Assembly (NCBI GenBank): GCA_022376925.1
Contig: JAIOJX010000005.1
Span: 90,369,001-90,433,000, forward strand
Direction of reading: 5' to 3'
Source: Tragulus kanchil
Taxonomy: Eukaryota > Chordata > Mammalia > Artiodactyla > Tragulidae
DNA: 64,000 nucleotides
Both the position numbers and the translations under genes were made by a program. The notes beneath the pieces were generated by a model, which ran no database searches, was not told the DNA's origin, and saw nothing but the letters and a program-made list of their open reading frames with translations. Positions 49,251 through 61,381 of the stretch are shown piece after piece; positions within the stretch are counted from its first letter, which is position 1; the number at the start of each line of letters is the position of its first letter.

Positions 49251-52200
49251 AACTTTGATTTCACTTTGGTTGTTAATGATGTTAGGAGATAGCAAGATTG
49301 CTTTAAAACCTTGCTCAAAAGAGAAAATACTTTCATACATGTGGGCTAATGTAAAAGCTGATAAAGTAACTCTGGTCATCATCTCATTTTTCTTACTATA
49401 ATTGAGCCTTATAGCTTATTCCTGAGTCTTTTTTTCTCAGTTGGCAGGACTTAGATTTTCCTACCTTCCTGAGGGAGGCTTTGTGCACTGATTTCTACTT
49501 CCTCCCCAACCCACCCCCTGCTCTTTAATTAAACATCAGCTCTAACGTTGGCCTTTACTAGACTAGTTAAACCCTTTTCTTCTCTCAGTAAATGTTTTGG
49601 TTCACTGTTAACTGGCTTGCAAGTTTCAAAGCACAGATTCATTCAGTCATATTCATTCTCTCTGTGTCCCTGCTTCCCTCCCTCTCCTTCCCTCATCCTT
49701 CCAGTTATCACCTCTGGTGAGCATGGCCCTCAAGATAACCCTCTCCACCAACAGGAACTAAGAGTTTGTTTGACTGATGTAACATGGTGCCACTTTAACC
49801 ATCAGAGGAGGATTTATGCAAAAATTATTTTTAAGTTAGTGCATCGTTTCTAGCTGCTTCCCATTACTCACAGTTACTTGATTTCAAGGATTGAAATTTA
49901 CCAGTGAGAACCACAACTCTGGTTTTTCCCATCTTTCCTGAATTCTTGTTTCTGTGATCCAACATAGCATATTAAATGTGCAGCAGGGAACTACTTGGCT
50001 CAGGTGGTCTTAGCATAATCTTCTGAAATCAATCTAGAGAGCTTTCACATTCAGACACAAAATGGGGAGCAAAAGGGAAAGGAAACCCAACCACATCACG
50101 AATGTTTCTTCCAGATCTCTTTTTTCCTCTAGTGTAAATGTCCAAATCTTTCCAAAACCCTAAAGGCTGAAATTAACTCACATTATGCTACAAAGCAGGG
50201 AAGGTAGGTGTGTATAACTAGATGTATGTATAACTAAATTTCCTGGGAGGAAGTTGCCCCAAGTCTAAGGTTATCATGGTGTGGCTGATTGGGACTCTCA
50301 GGCCATATCCTTAAGCTCCGGACAGGCTCCAGCTACTTAAGGTCAGAGTACCTCTGGGCAAGCAAGCTCCTATCTGATTTTTGTGCCCTAAGGTATTTGT
50401 TAGGGGAATATATTAGTTGTAAGGTCAGGTGCCTGTGCAAAGTCAACTGAATCTTTCCCACCGCTGAAACGGTTGCTACTTTTTTGGTTATCTTCATTAA
50501 GGTATACATAGTATGTCTTCCTGGACTTCTGATAGAAGGAAAAAGGGTTCTTTCCTCTGTTTTATGAGAGGGACCACAATGATGGACAGAATAATGGGGA
50601 AAAATAAGTAAGGACTAAAAGAAAAAATAGGGAAATGTTATAGCTCCTGAATCGGTGTTAGAACTCCAAGTGAAAGCAACTTTTCTCCATACTTCTCTGT
50701 CCTTTCCACTCACCCAGAAAACAATTCTGGTGTAATTCAGTGCCTGACATCCAGAAATTCCCTTTGTTATAAAGAGTACCGCAAAACACGTATCATGAAA
50801 GCATAAAATATGTAACTAATCAGTCAGCTGGCTGCTTTGTGCAAAGCATAAATCCAGAGATGTGGTTCAGACAACTTCTCTGCTTAGTGGAGCCAAACTT
50901 CAGTGGTAAAGCAGAGATGCTTTGCCGGTTTCTGGTAGTTACAAAAATAGATTCTTCCTTGAGACACTGAACTGAGCCCAAATCACTGAATTAAAACGGT
51001 CCCTAAACCTTCCATTTGCAGTGTGGTGTTTCCAAAAGAATTAAAACAATAGACTAATGAGAATTATGACTAGAAGGGGTAATGAATGGGTGAGTTTTTT
51101 CCTTAGTTCTTCCACCTTTCTTTAGAATAATGTGTAAGCCTAGAAAAGGATATGTTCTGAATGTCTGAATTTAAATGTACACTAGGAATGAAAATCTTCA
51201 CCCTTGTGGGAGTAGCTGCTAATCCAAGGACTGGATTGTAGCAGTGGCACGAGCACAGCAGGAAGAGGAGCGTAAAGATGAAGCAGATTCTCATTTCCTC
51301 TTCAAGTTTCACTCTTACTCTGAACCAGTGCTTTCTGGGAGCGAGACTGTACTCAACTCTGACATAGAACTTAACCCTTGGCAGGCATTCCAAACCTCTG
51401 TGACCATCTCGGTTTGTTTCTTAGAACTATAGACGTAGAGAGGACTCGGTGGGTGCTTGCTCTCCCCCAACGAATGTGCGGACCTCATCTGTGTTTCTTG
51501 TCCCACTGCCAGAAGATGCTCGTATTAAATCCATCTTTCCTAGTGGTAGGTCTACCTCATGGCTGCTCCCATGTCTGGGGGGTCCATGAGTCCCAGGAAT
51601 ATTCTGGGAAGGCACCAGAATTGGTCCCTCTGCTATTAATTACACATATGTACAGATATATTCTGTATCCCACTGTAGATACTTAAATATAGGGTATTAA
51701 AAATATGTGCTTTTAAAATTTTCCCCATGATACCTTTTGAGATTTAGAAGTATAATGGATTATGAAAAATATCTGAGATAAACTATGTGCTTTTTATCCA
51801 TAATAAAGACAAACCAGACATGGATATGTTCAGTTACAGAGGGATTTTTTTTATATGCAGTATTAAATATTTTCATAAAAATCTCAAAAGGTACCAAGAT
51901 TTCACATCTCATGGAAAAAGTGTACTCTTCTTTCTAAATGCTCTTGTGAAAGTATTTTTAAAGTTTGCACACTGTGCATAATATGGCATAAAACTTGTAT
52001 TATTTCTTTGGCTTGTTTGCCATGATATATCATGCATGAGAAAATGTTTTCAGTTGCTTTGCTTGCTTATGGTAACCATGAACCATATTTCTGGTTTTTT
52101 TCCCCTTTGTGTGTGTGTGTGTACACATGCATTCTAAAATCATTTCATATTATGTTTCTTTTTTCTTCACCAAAAGGAATATACTGCATGGAAAAGATCA

Positions 52201-54091
52201 ATGCAAACATTCCTTTTCTTTGTTTTCCTTTTTTTTAAATTCTGACTCAGAAAATTTCTTGCTCTTATTGGCTTTTTATGGGTGTGAAGCATAACCGAAT
52301 TGTGCATGGAAGATACAAATTTAAAATCCAGTGGCTTCACAGTTTGCACATCAGTTGCCTGTCACTTAAAAGCTATTTTGGATTCTGCATGAAACAGTCT
52401 TGAGTGGTTTTCTAAAATAAGATTTTTAGACATTTAATGTATAGCTACGCACATCGATATGGCTCTAAGTAGGTGGAATCTGCATCACTGAGAGGTTCGA
52501 GGAGAAGGAACATTAGAAATGACTAAAATGAGAGTTACATGGTTGTGCAAAACAAACACATACCTGAACAGGCAAAACGTGGATATTTCAAAACCAGCAC
52601 ATAAGAAAGTCAAAATAAGACAGCTTGTCCCACTGCAGAGATGCTCGTATTAATCCTTTTACTACCTCATGGCTGCTCCCATGTCTGGGGGTCCATGAGT
52701 CCCAGGAATATTCTGGGAAGGCACCAGAATTGGTCCCTCTGCTATTAATTACACATATGTACAGATATATTCTGTATCCCACTGTAGATACTTAAATATA
52801 GGGTATTAAAAATATGTGCTTTTAAAATTTTCCCCATGATACCTTTTGAGATTTAGAAGTATAATGGATTATGAAAAATATCTGAGATAAACTATGTGCT
52901 TTTTATCCATAATAAAGACAAACCAGACATGGATATGTTCAGTTACAGAGGGATTTTTTTTATATGCAGTATTAAATATTTTCATAAAAATCTCAAAAGG
53001 TACCAAGATTTCACATCTCATGGAAAAAGTGTACTCTTCTTTCTAAATGCTCTTGTGAAAGTATTTTTAAAGTTTGCACACTGTGCATAATATGGCATAA
53101 AACTTGTATTATTTCTTTGGCTTGTTTGCCATGATATATCATGCATGAGAAAATGTTTTCAGTTGCTTTGCTTGCTTATGGTAACCATGAACCATATTTC
53201 TGGTTTTTTTCCCCTTTGTGTGTGTGTGTGTACACATGCATTCTAAAATCATTTCATATTATGTTTCTTTTTTCTTCACCAAAAGGAATATACTGCATGG
53301 AAAAGATCAATGCAAACATTCCTTTTCTTTGTTTTCCTTTTTTTTAAATTCTGACTCAGAAAATTTCTTGCTCTTATTGGCTTTTTATGGGTGTGAAGCA
53401 TAACCGAATTGTGCATGGAAGATACAAATTTAAAATCCAGTGGCTTCACAGTTTGCACATCAGTTGCCTGTCACTTAAAAGCTATTTTGGATTCTGCATG
53501 AAACAGTCTTGAGTGGTTTTCTAAAATAAGATTTTTAGACATTTAATGTATAGCTACGCACATCGATATGGCTCTAAGTAGGTGGAATCTGCATCACTGA
53601 GAGGTTCGAGGAGAAGGAACATTAGAAATGACTAAAATGAGAGTTACATGGTTGTGCAAAACAAACACATACCTGAACAGGCAAAACAGAATGGCTACTG
53701 ATATTTCAAAACCAGCACATAAGAAAGTCAATAGGAAGTAAGGGAACAGTTTTCCATTGTGGTTATTTTTCTCATCATTGATTCTTTCCTCATGTTTTTT
53801 ATTTTTTATTTTTGGCCTATTTGATTGCAATGTGCTTTCTCTCTCTTTCATTTCACATTGATCTGTGTTTTATTTAGTTTGTTTTTAACCTTGGATTAGT
53901 TATGTCTGTAGAGATTCCGCCCCCCCCCCACCTCTTAATTGTTCCTTTGCCTCTTCCATTCTAAATCATGCAAACAAATGTACTTGCTTTTGTAATATTT
54001 CAAAGTTTACTGACCAATTTTTTTCTCTGGTCTCTCTGTTTCTCAACCATTTTTGTTGATTTTTATGTTTGATTTCATTTTAAAATTTAAG
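49251..54091 (+). other. ANK3: ANK3 intron before the giant exon
   Basis: No exon or transposon was recognised. It holds duplication 17, short (GT)n tracts at 52107-52121 and its copy near 53216-53231, and a C9 run near 53921. It ends in a weak acceptor with a broken pyrimidine tract, TTTTAAAATTTAAG. Confidence 0.75.
51499..53731. repeat. Direct duplication 17 (51499-52615 / 52624-53731)
   Basis: The offset is 1,109 bp in the body. Copy two starts with dropped bases (CACTGCAGAGATGCTCG where copy one has CACTGCCAGAAGATGCTCG), and copy one ends with dropped bases (CAGGCAAAACGTGGATATTT where copy two has about 11 more bases). Errors cluster at both edges. Confidence 0.95.
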
Positions 54092-56480
54092 AAACAGTTG
54101 AACGGAGTGCAGGAGCAACAAGATCCCTCCCCACCACTTACTCATACAAGCCATTCTTTTCTACGAGACCCTACCAGTCCTGGACCACAGCTCCGATGAC
54201 AGTGCCTGGGCCGGCCAAATCAGGCTTCACTTCCTTGTCGAGTTCTTCTTCCAATACGCCATCAGCTTCCCCACTAAAATCAATATGGTCTGTTTCGACT
54301 CCTTCGCCAATCAAATCCACATTAGGCGCATCAACTACATCTTCAGTTAAATCTATTAGTGACGTGGCATCTCCAATTAGATCCCTTCGGACAATTTCCT
54401 CGCCAATAAAAACAGTGGTTTCACAGTCTCCATACAATATCCAGGTTTCCTCTGGTACCCTGGTTAGAGCTCCCACAGTTACGGAGGCCTCGCCTTTAAA
54501 GGGGCTGGCATCCACCTCTACGTTTTCCTCTCGAACCTCCCCAGTGACTACCGCAGGATCTCTTTTGGAGAGGTCGTCAATTACTATGACACCCCCTGCT
54601 TCCCCCAAATCAAACATTAATATGTATTCTTCGAGTCTGCCATTTAAGTCAATTATCACATCAGCAGCACCGCTAATATCTTCACCTTTAAAGTCAGTGA
54701 TGTCTCCAGCCAAATCAACAGCTGATGTCATTTCATCAGCTAAAATTACAGTGGCCTCTTCTCTCTCATCTCCCGTGAAACAGATGCCTGGACATGCAGA
54801 GGTAGCATTAGTCAATGGATCTATTTCCCCTCTGAAATATCCATCATCTTCAACATTAATTAATGGATGCAAAGCCACTGCCACATTACAGGAAAAAATT
54901 GCTACGGCTACAAACTCCGTGAGCTCCGTGGTTAACGCAGCCACTGACGTCACAGTTGAGAAAGTGTTCCCTACCACTACAGCAATGCCATTTTCCCCAC
55001 TCAGGTCTTATGTTTCTCCAGCACCATCAGCTTTTCAGTCTCTAAGAACTCCTTCTGCAAGTGCGCTCTATACATCCCTTGGGTCGTCAATATCTGCAAC
55101 TACCTCATCTGTAACTTCATCAATAATAACAGTGCCAGTATACTCTGTAGTCAATGTTTTGCCAGAACCAGCATTAAAGAAACTTCCAGACTCTAATTCA
55201 CTTACAAAATCAGCAGCCGCTTTGCTGTCGCCCATTAAAACATTGACTACGGAGACACGTCCTCAGTCCCATTTCAATCGAACTTCATCTCCAGTTAAAT
55301 CATCTTTATTCCTTGCACCGTCTGCCCTTAAGCTGTCTACACCATCTTCTCTATCTTCCAGTCAGGAGATACTAAAAGATGTGGCTGAAATGAAGGAGGA
55401 CCTCATGCGGATGACTGCAATACTCCAAACAGATGTGCCTGAGGAGAAGCCATTTCAACCTGAACTCCCCAAAGAAGGGAGAATTGACGATGAAGAACCT
55501 TTCAAAATTGTCGAGAAAGTAAAGGAAGACTTAGTGAAAGTTAGTGAAATCCTTAAAAAGGATGTCTGCATAGATAAAGGACCACTCAAATCACCCAAGA
55601 GTGACAAAGGACACTCTCCTGAAGACGACTGGATAGAATTTAGTTCCGAAGAAATACGAGAGGCAAGACAACAAGCGAGTGTGAGCCATTCTCCATCTCT
55701 GCAAAAGAGAGTGCAAGTCAAGGCAAAGGCTGCCTCTGAAAAGGATTATAACTTGACCAAAGTTATTGATTACCTAACAAATGATATCGGGAGTAGTTCT
55801 CTGACCAACTTAAAGTACAAGTTTGAGGATGCCAAGAAGGATGGTGAAGAGAGACAGAAACGAATTTTAAAACCAGCAATTGCTCTGCAGGAACACAAAC
55901 TCAAAATGCCTCCAGCCTCCATGAGGCCTTCCACCTCCGAGAAAGAGTTATGTAAGATGGCCGATTCCTTTTTTGGAACAGATACTATTTTGGAGTCTCC
56001 AGATGACTTTTCTCAACATGACCAAGACAAAAGTCCCTTGTCTGACAGTGGCTTTGAAACAAGAAGTGAAAAAACACCTTCAGCCCCACAAAGCGCTGAA
56101 AGCACTGGTCCCAAACCACTCTTCCACGAGGTCCCCATCCCTCCAGTCATTACTGAAACAAGAACTGAAGTGGTTCATGTTATCAGGAGCTACGAGCCCT
56201 CAGCTGGAGATGCTCCCCCATCCCAACCAGAGGAGCCCGTGTCACCCAAACCTTCACCCACTTTTATGGAACTGGAACCAAAGCCCACCACTTCTAGCAT
56301 TAAAGAAAAAGTTAAAGCATTTCAGATGAAAGCCAGTAGTGAAGAAGATGACCACAATCGCGTTTTAGGCAAAGGCATGCGTGTTAAGGAGGAGACTCAC
56401 ATCACCACAACCACCAGAATGGTTTATCATTCTCCACCAGGCAGTGAAGGTGCCTCTGAGAGAATTGAAGAAACCATTTT
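54092..56480 (+). CDS. ANK3: ANK3 giant exon, part 1 (serine-rich region and start of tail)
   Basis: The exon opens after TTTAAG, completing the lysine codon of the 82-bp exon and reading TVERSAGATRSLPTTYSYKP. Codons run open in frame 1 to 56480. About residues 35-420 of the exon are very rich in Ser, Thr and Pro with repeated S-P-x-K motifs; then come the acidic EILKDVAEMKEDLMRMTAIL helix-like block, the LIR at 55621-55680, and an acidic tail ending RIEETI/M. In the 480-kDa neuronal isoform this region is needed for axon-initial-segment assembly. The frame hits a stop at 56506-56508 only because duplication 18 begins. Residue K at 55705-55707 differs from E in the second copy; the E matches remembered ankyrin-G. 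Confidence 0.97.
54268..55299 (+). other. ANK3: Cluster of S-P-x-K/R motifs in ankyrin-G serine-rich region
   Basis: Twelve tetrapeptides of the form S-P-(L/I/V/A)-(K/R) occur in about 344 codons, from SPLK at 54268-54279 to SPVK at 55288-55299. This is the full CDK-type consensus. It lies before the LIR and is not affected by the duplications. Confidence 0.9.
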
Positions 56481-57598
56481 GTCAGGAGATACTAAAAGAT
56501 GTGGCTGAAATGAAGGAGGACCTCATGGATGACTGCAATACTCCAAACAGATGTGCCTGAGGAGAAGCCATTTCAACCTGAACTCCCCAAAGAAGGGAGA
56601 ATTGACGATGAAGAACCTTTCAAAATTGTCGAGAAAGTAAAGGAAGACTTAGTGAAAGTTAGTGAAATCCTTAAAAAGGATGTCTGCATAGATAAAGGAC
56701 CACTCAAATCACCCAAGAGTGACAAAGGACACTCTCCTGAAGACGACTGGATAGAATTTAGTTCCGAAGAAATACGAGAGGCAAGACAACAAGCGAGTGT
56801 GAGCCATTCTCCATCTCTGCAAGAGAGAGTGCAAGTCAAGGCAAAGGCTGCCTCTGAAAAGGATTATAACTTGACCAAAGTTATTGATTACCTAACAAAT
56901 GATATCGGGAGTAGTTCTCTGACCAACTTAAAGTACAAGTTTGAGGATGCCAAGAAGGATGGTGAAGAGAGACAGAAACGAATTTTAAAACCAGCAATTG
57001 CTCTGCAGGAACACAAACTCAAAATGCCTCCAGCCTCCATGAGGCCTTCCACCTCCGAGAAAGAGTTATGTAAGATGGCCGATTCCTTTTTTGGAACAGA
57101 TACTATTTTGGAGTCTCCAGATGACTTTTCTCAACATGACCAAGACAAAAGTCCCTTGTCTGACAGTGGCTTTGAAACAAGAAGTGAAAAAACACCTTCA
57201 GCCCCACAAAGCGCTGAAAGCACTGGTCCCAAACCACTCTTCCACGAGGTCCCCATCCCTCCAGTCATTACTGAAACAAGAACTGAAGTGGTTCATGTTA
57301 TCAGGAGCTACGAGCCCTCAGCTGGAGATGCTCCCCCATCCCAACCAGAGGAGCCCGTGTCACCCAAACCTTCACCCACTTTTATGGAACTGGAACCAAA
57401 GCCCACCACTTCTAGCATTAAAGAAAAAGTTAAAGCATTTCAGATGAAAGCCAGTAGTGAAGAAGATGACCACAATCGCGTTTTAGGCAAAGGCATGCGT
57501 GTTAAGGAGGAGACTCACATCACCACAACCACCAGAATGGTTTATCATTCTCCACCAGGCAGTGAAGGTGCCTCTGAGAGAATTGAAGAAACCATGTC
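55363..57598. repeat. Direct duplication 18, inside giant exon (55363-56480 / 56483-57598)
   Basis: The offset is 1,120 bp falling to 1,118 after a 2-bp loss (CG) at 56527/56528. Copy one ends GAAACCATTTTGTCAGGAGA; copy two continues correctly GAAACCATGTCAGTCC. Joining across the break restores the expected ankyrin-G order, so the insertion is redundant sequence. Confidence 0.97.
55621..55680 (+). other. ANK3: GABARAP-binding LIR motif of ankyrin-G
   Basis: The segment encodes EDDWIEFSSEEIREARQQAS, the extended LIR known to bind GABARAP and to stabilise GABA-A receptors at the neuronal surface; the key tryptophan codon is at 55630-55632. The duplicate tryptophan codon is at 56748-56750. Confidence 0.93.
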
Positions 57599-59356
57599 AG
57601 TCCACGACATCATGAAGGCCTTTCAGTCCGGGCGGGACCCTTCCAAAGAGCTGGCAGGTCTGTTTGAACATAAGTCGGCAGTATCTCCAGACGCTCACAA
57701 GTCTGCTGCTGAAACCTCAGCCCAGCACGCAGAGAAGGACAACCAAATGAAACCCAAACTGGAGCGTATAATAGAAGTCCACATCGAAAAAGGTAACCAG
57801 GCAGAGCCCACTGAAGTCATTATTAGAGAAACCAAAAAGCATCCAGAAAAGGAAATGTATGTATATCAGAAAGACTTATCCCGGGGAGATATTAACCTAA
57901 AAGATTTTCTGCCAGAAAAACACGATGCTTTTCCTTGTTCAGAGGAACAGGGTCAGCAAGAAGAAGAAGAACTCACTGCGGAAGAGTCATTGCCTTCCTA
58001 TCTGGAGTCTTCCAGAGTAAACACTCCTGTGTCCCAAGAAGAAGACAGTCGTCCTAGTTCTGCTCAACTCATATCTGATGACTCTTATAAAACACTGAAG
58101 CTTTTGAGTCAACACTCAGTAGAATACCATGACGATGAGTTGTCAGAACTAAGAGGGGAGTCTTACAGGTTTGCTGAGAAAATGCTTCTGTCAGAAAAGC
58201 TAGATGTGTCTCATTCTGATACTGAGGAATCGGTTACAGACCATGCAGGACCCCCTAGCTCAGAGTCTGATAAGCGGGCCAGAGAAAAAGTAGTCACTGC
58301 CCCCAAAAAAGAAATTCTCTCCAAAATCTATAAAGATGTATCTGAAAATGGTGTAGGTAAAGTGTCTAAAGATGAGCATTTTGATAAAGTGACAGTGTTG
58401 CACTATTCTGGCGATGTTAGTAGTCCAAAACATGCCATGTGGATGCGCTTTACTGAGGACAGATTAGATAGAGGTAGAGAGAAGTTGATATACGAAGACA
58501 GGGTGGACAGGACCGTGAAGGAAGCTGAAGAGAAACTGACTGAAGTGTCACAGTTTTTTCGTGACAAAACTGAAAAGCTCAATGATGAACTGCAGTCCCC
58601 TGAGAAAAAGCCACGCCCTAGAAATGGCAAAGAATACTCATCTCAAAGCTCTACCAGTAGCAGCCCTGAGAAAGCCCTGCTGACAGAACTGCTGGTGTCC
58701 AGTGATGAGTGGGTCAAGGTGAGGCAACATGGCCGCGACGGACAAAGCATCCCCAAAGCTGATGAGAGGAACGCAGCCAGTCTGCCCAGCAGCCCAGAGA
58801 CGGTCTCTTCCCAACAGACTGAGGACAGCAAGTCCACAGAAGAAGCCAAAGGAAGTAGTTCACAGAGCAGAGAACCAGAAGGGCCCCAATCTGGGTTTCA
58901 GCTCAAGCAGTCTAAACTCAGTTCCATTAGATTAAAATTTGAACAGGGTGCACAGGCCAAAAGTAAGGACATTTCTCAAGAAGACAGAAAGCCAGATGGC
59001 CAATCCAGAATCCCAGTTAAAAAAATCCAGGAGAGCAAGCTACCTGTCTACCAGGTGTTTGCTAGAGAAAAACAGCAGAAGGCCATAGACCCCTCAGACC
59101 CAAGTGTCTTTGTGCAAAAAGATCTCACGGTATTAAAAGCTAAAGATGAGCATGCCCAGAGCAATGAGATGGTTGTAAATGATTCTGGCTCTGATGATGT
59201 GAAAAAACAGAGGACTGAAATGTCGAGTAAAGCCATGCCTGAGTATTTTTCTGAGCAGCAGGCTAAAGACTTGGCCTGTCATGTAACCACAGACTTAGCA
59301 ACCAAGGGACCATGGGACAAAAAGGTCTTTAGAACGTGGGAAAGTTCTGGAGCCAC
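56483..59356 (+). CDS. ANK3: ANK3 giant exon, part 2 (first ~1.1 kb redundant)
   Basis: After repeating 55363-56480, new coding sequence begins at about 57599 with SVHDIMKAFQSGRDPSKELA and runs open in frame 0 to 59356. It is acidic and charged, without predicted membrane segments, and contains the segment KHAMWMRFTEDRLDRGREKL (58426-58485) and an SRIP motif at 59004-59015. The part matches ankyrin-G in order. An ATG at 56529 is not a start; it is M of the repeated DLMRMTAIL block after a deletion. Confidence 0.95.
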
Positions 59357-60441
59357 TAAGCGGGCCAGAGAAAAAGTAGTCACTGCCCCCAAAAAAGAAA
59401 TTCTCCAAAATCTATAAAGATGTATCTGAAAATGGTGTAGGTAAAGTGTCTAAAGATGAGCATTTTGATAAAGTGACAGTGTTGCACTATTCTGGCGATG
59501 TTAGTAGTCCAAAACATGCCATGTGGATGCGCTTTACTGAGGACAGATTAGATAGAGGTAGAGAGAAGTTGATATAGATGACAGGGTGGACAGGACCGTG
59601 AAGGAAGCTGAAGAGAAACTGACTGAAGTGTCACAGTTTTTTCGTGACAAAACTGAAAAGCTCAATGATGAACTGCAGTCCCCTGAGAAAAAGCCACGCC
59701 CTAGAAATGGCAAAGAATACTCATCTCAAAGCTCTACCAGTAGCAGCCCTGAGAAAGCCCTGCTGACAGAACTGCTGGTGTCCAGTGATGAGTGGGTCAA
59801 GGTGAGGCAACATGGCCGCGACGGACAAAGCATCCCCAAAGCTGATGAGAGGAACGCAGCCAGTCTGCCCAGCAGCCCAGAGACGGTCTCTTCCCAACAG
59901 ACTGAGGACAGCAAGTCCACAGAAGAAGCCAAAGGAAGTAGTTCACAGAGCAGAGAACCAGAAGGGCCCCAATCTGGGTTTCAGCTCAAGCAGTCTAAAC
60001 TCAGTTCCATTAGATTAAAATTTGAACAGGGTGCACAGGCCAAAAGTAAGGACATTTCTCAAGAAGACAGAAAGCCAGATGGCCAATCCAGAATCCCAGT
60101 TAAAAAAATCCAGGAGAGCAAGCTACCTGTCTACCAGGTGTTTGCTAGAGAAAAACAGCAGAAGGCCATAGACCCCTCAGACCCAAGTGTCTTTGTGCAA
60201 AAAGATCTCACGGTATTAAAAGCTAAAGATGAGCATGCCCAGAGCAATGAGATGGTTGTAAATGATTCTGGCTCTGATGATGTGAAAAAACAGAGGACTG
60301 AAATGTCGAGTAAAGCCATGCCTGAGTATTTTTCTGAGCAGCAGGCTAAAGACTTGGCCTGTCATGTAACCACAGACTTAGCAACCAAGGGACCATGGGA
60401 CAAAAAGGTCTTTAGAACGTGGGAAAGTTCTGGAGCCACTA
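58271..60441. repeat. Direct duplication 19, inside giant exon (58271-59356 / 59357-60441)
   Basis: The offset is 1,086 bp, then 1,084 after loss of TC near 59401-59405, and 1,083 after an error at about 59574-59580 (GATATAGATGACAGG versus GATATACGAAGACAGG). Copy one ends GGAGCCACTAAGCGGG where copy two reads GGAGCCACTAACAATAAG. The early indels create a stop at 59415-59417. Confidence 0.97.
59004..59015 (+). other. ANK3: SxIP (EB-binding type) motif in ankyrin-G tail
   Basis: Codons TCC AGA ATC CCA give SRIP followed by VKK, within the context QSRIPVKKIQESKLPVYQ. Basic SxIP motifs recruit EB end-binding proteins, and ankyrin-G tail SxIP motifs have been tied to microtubule anchoring at the axon initial segment. 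The duplicate is at 60087-60098. Confidence 0.75.
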
Positions 60442-61381
60442 ACAATAAGTCGCAGAAAGAGAAACTTTCGCATGTACTTGTTCATGATGTAAGAGAGAAT
60501 CACGTTGATCACCCTGAGAGTAAAATGGTTGACCAGAGGGATGAGTTTTTGTCTGTGACTGAGAGAGAACACAAATTGTTAACAAATGGCTCTCTCTCAG
60601 AAATTAAAGAAATGACTGTAAAATCTCCCTCCAAAAAAGTCTTATATAGGGAATATGTTGTTAAAGATGGGGAGCATCCAGGTGGTTCTCCTGACCAGCC
60701 TTCGAGAAGAAGCGAGAGTTCGGCGGTGTCGCACATCCCGGTCAGGGTTGCTGAGGAAAGGAGGACGCCAGTTCCGGATATCCCTGATGGTTTTTGTGAG
60801 CAGTCGACGTTTCCAAAACATGAACTGTCGCAAAAGTTATCCCAGTCAAGTGTGACTAAAGAGACAGTTGAGACACAACACTTTAATTCTATAGAAGATG
60901 AAAAAGTAACCTATTCAGAAATCAGCAAAGTTTCAAAACACCAGAGTTATGTGGGCTTATGCCCACCTCTCGATGAAACCGAGCTCTCCCCAACCAAGTC
61001 TCCAGATTCTCTAGAGTTTAGCCCAGGAAAGGAATCGCCTCCTAGTGATGTTTTTGACCACAGTCCCATTGACGGATTGGAAAAAGTTGCACCACTAGTC
61101 CAGACTGAGGGAGGGAAAGAGATAAAAACTTTACCTGTTTATGTCAGTTTTGTGCAGGTGGGGAAGCAGTATGAGAAGGAGATACAACAAGGAGGTGTAA
61201 AAAAAATTATAAGTCAGGAATGTAAGACAGTGCAAGAGACCAGGGGGACCTTTTACACAACTAGACAGCAGAAACAACCTCCTTCTCCCCAGGGTAGTCC
61301 AGAAGATGATACTCTAGAGCAAGTTTCCTTTTTAGACAGCTCTGGGAAGAGCCCTTTAACCCCAGAGACACCCAGTTCAGA
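59357..61381 (+). CDS. ANK3: ANK3 giant exon, part 3 (first ~1.1 kb redundant)
   Basis: It repeats 58271-59356 with two indels, then continues with new sequence from about 60442: NKSQKEKLSHVLVHDVRENH and onward to LTPETPSSE. The frame is 0 from 59586 to 61381. The region is hydrophilic with scattered S-P sites. The stop seen at 61413-61415 lies in corrupted junction sequence, not in the gene. Confidence 0.94.

Noticed and set aside
54171..54977. 268-codon open frame on the minus strand opposite the giant exon
   Set aside because: It is the complement of Ser/Thr/Pro-rich ankyrin-G coding sequence, whose codon composition suppresses stops on the other strand. No promoter, splice signals or recognised domain.
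55973..56329. 118-codon alternative-frame ORF (repeated at 57091-57447)
   Set aside because: It is a +1/+2 frame shadow of the ankyrin-G frame, with no independent support.
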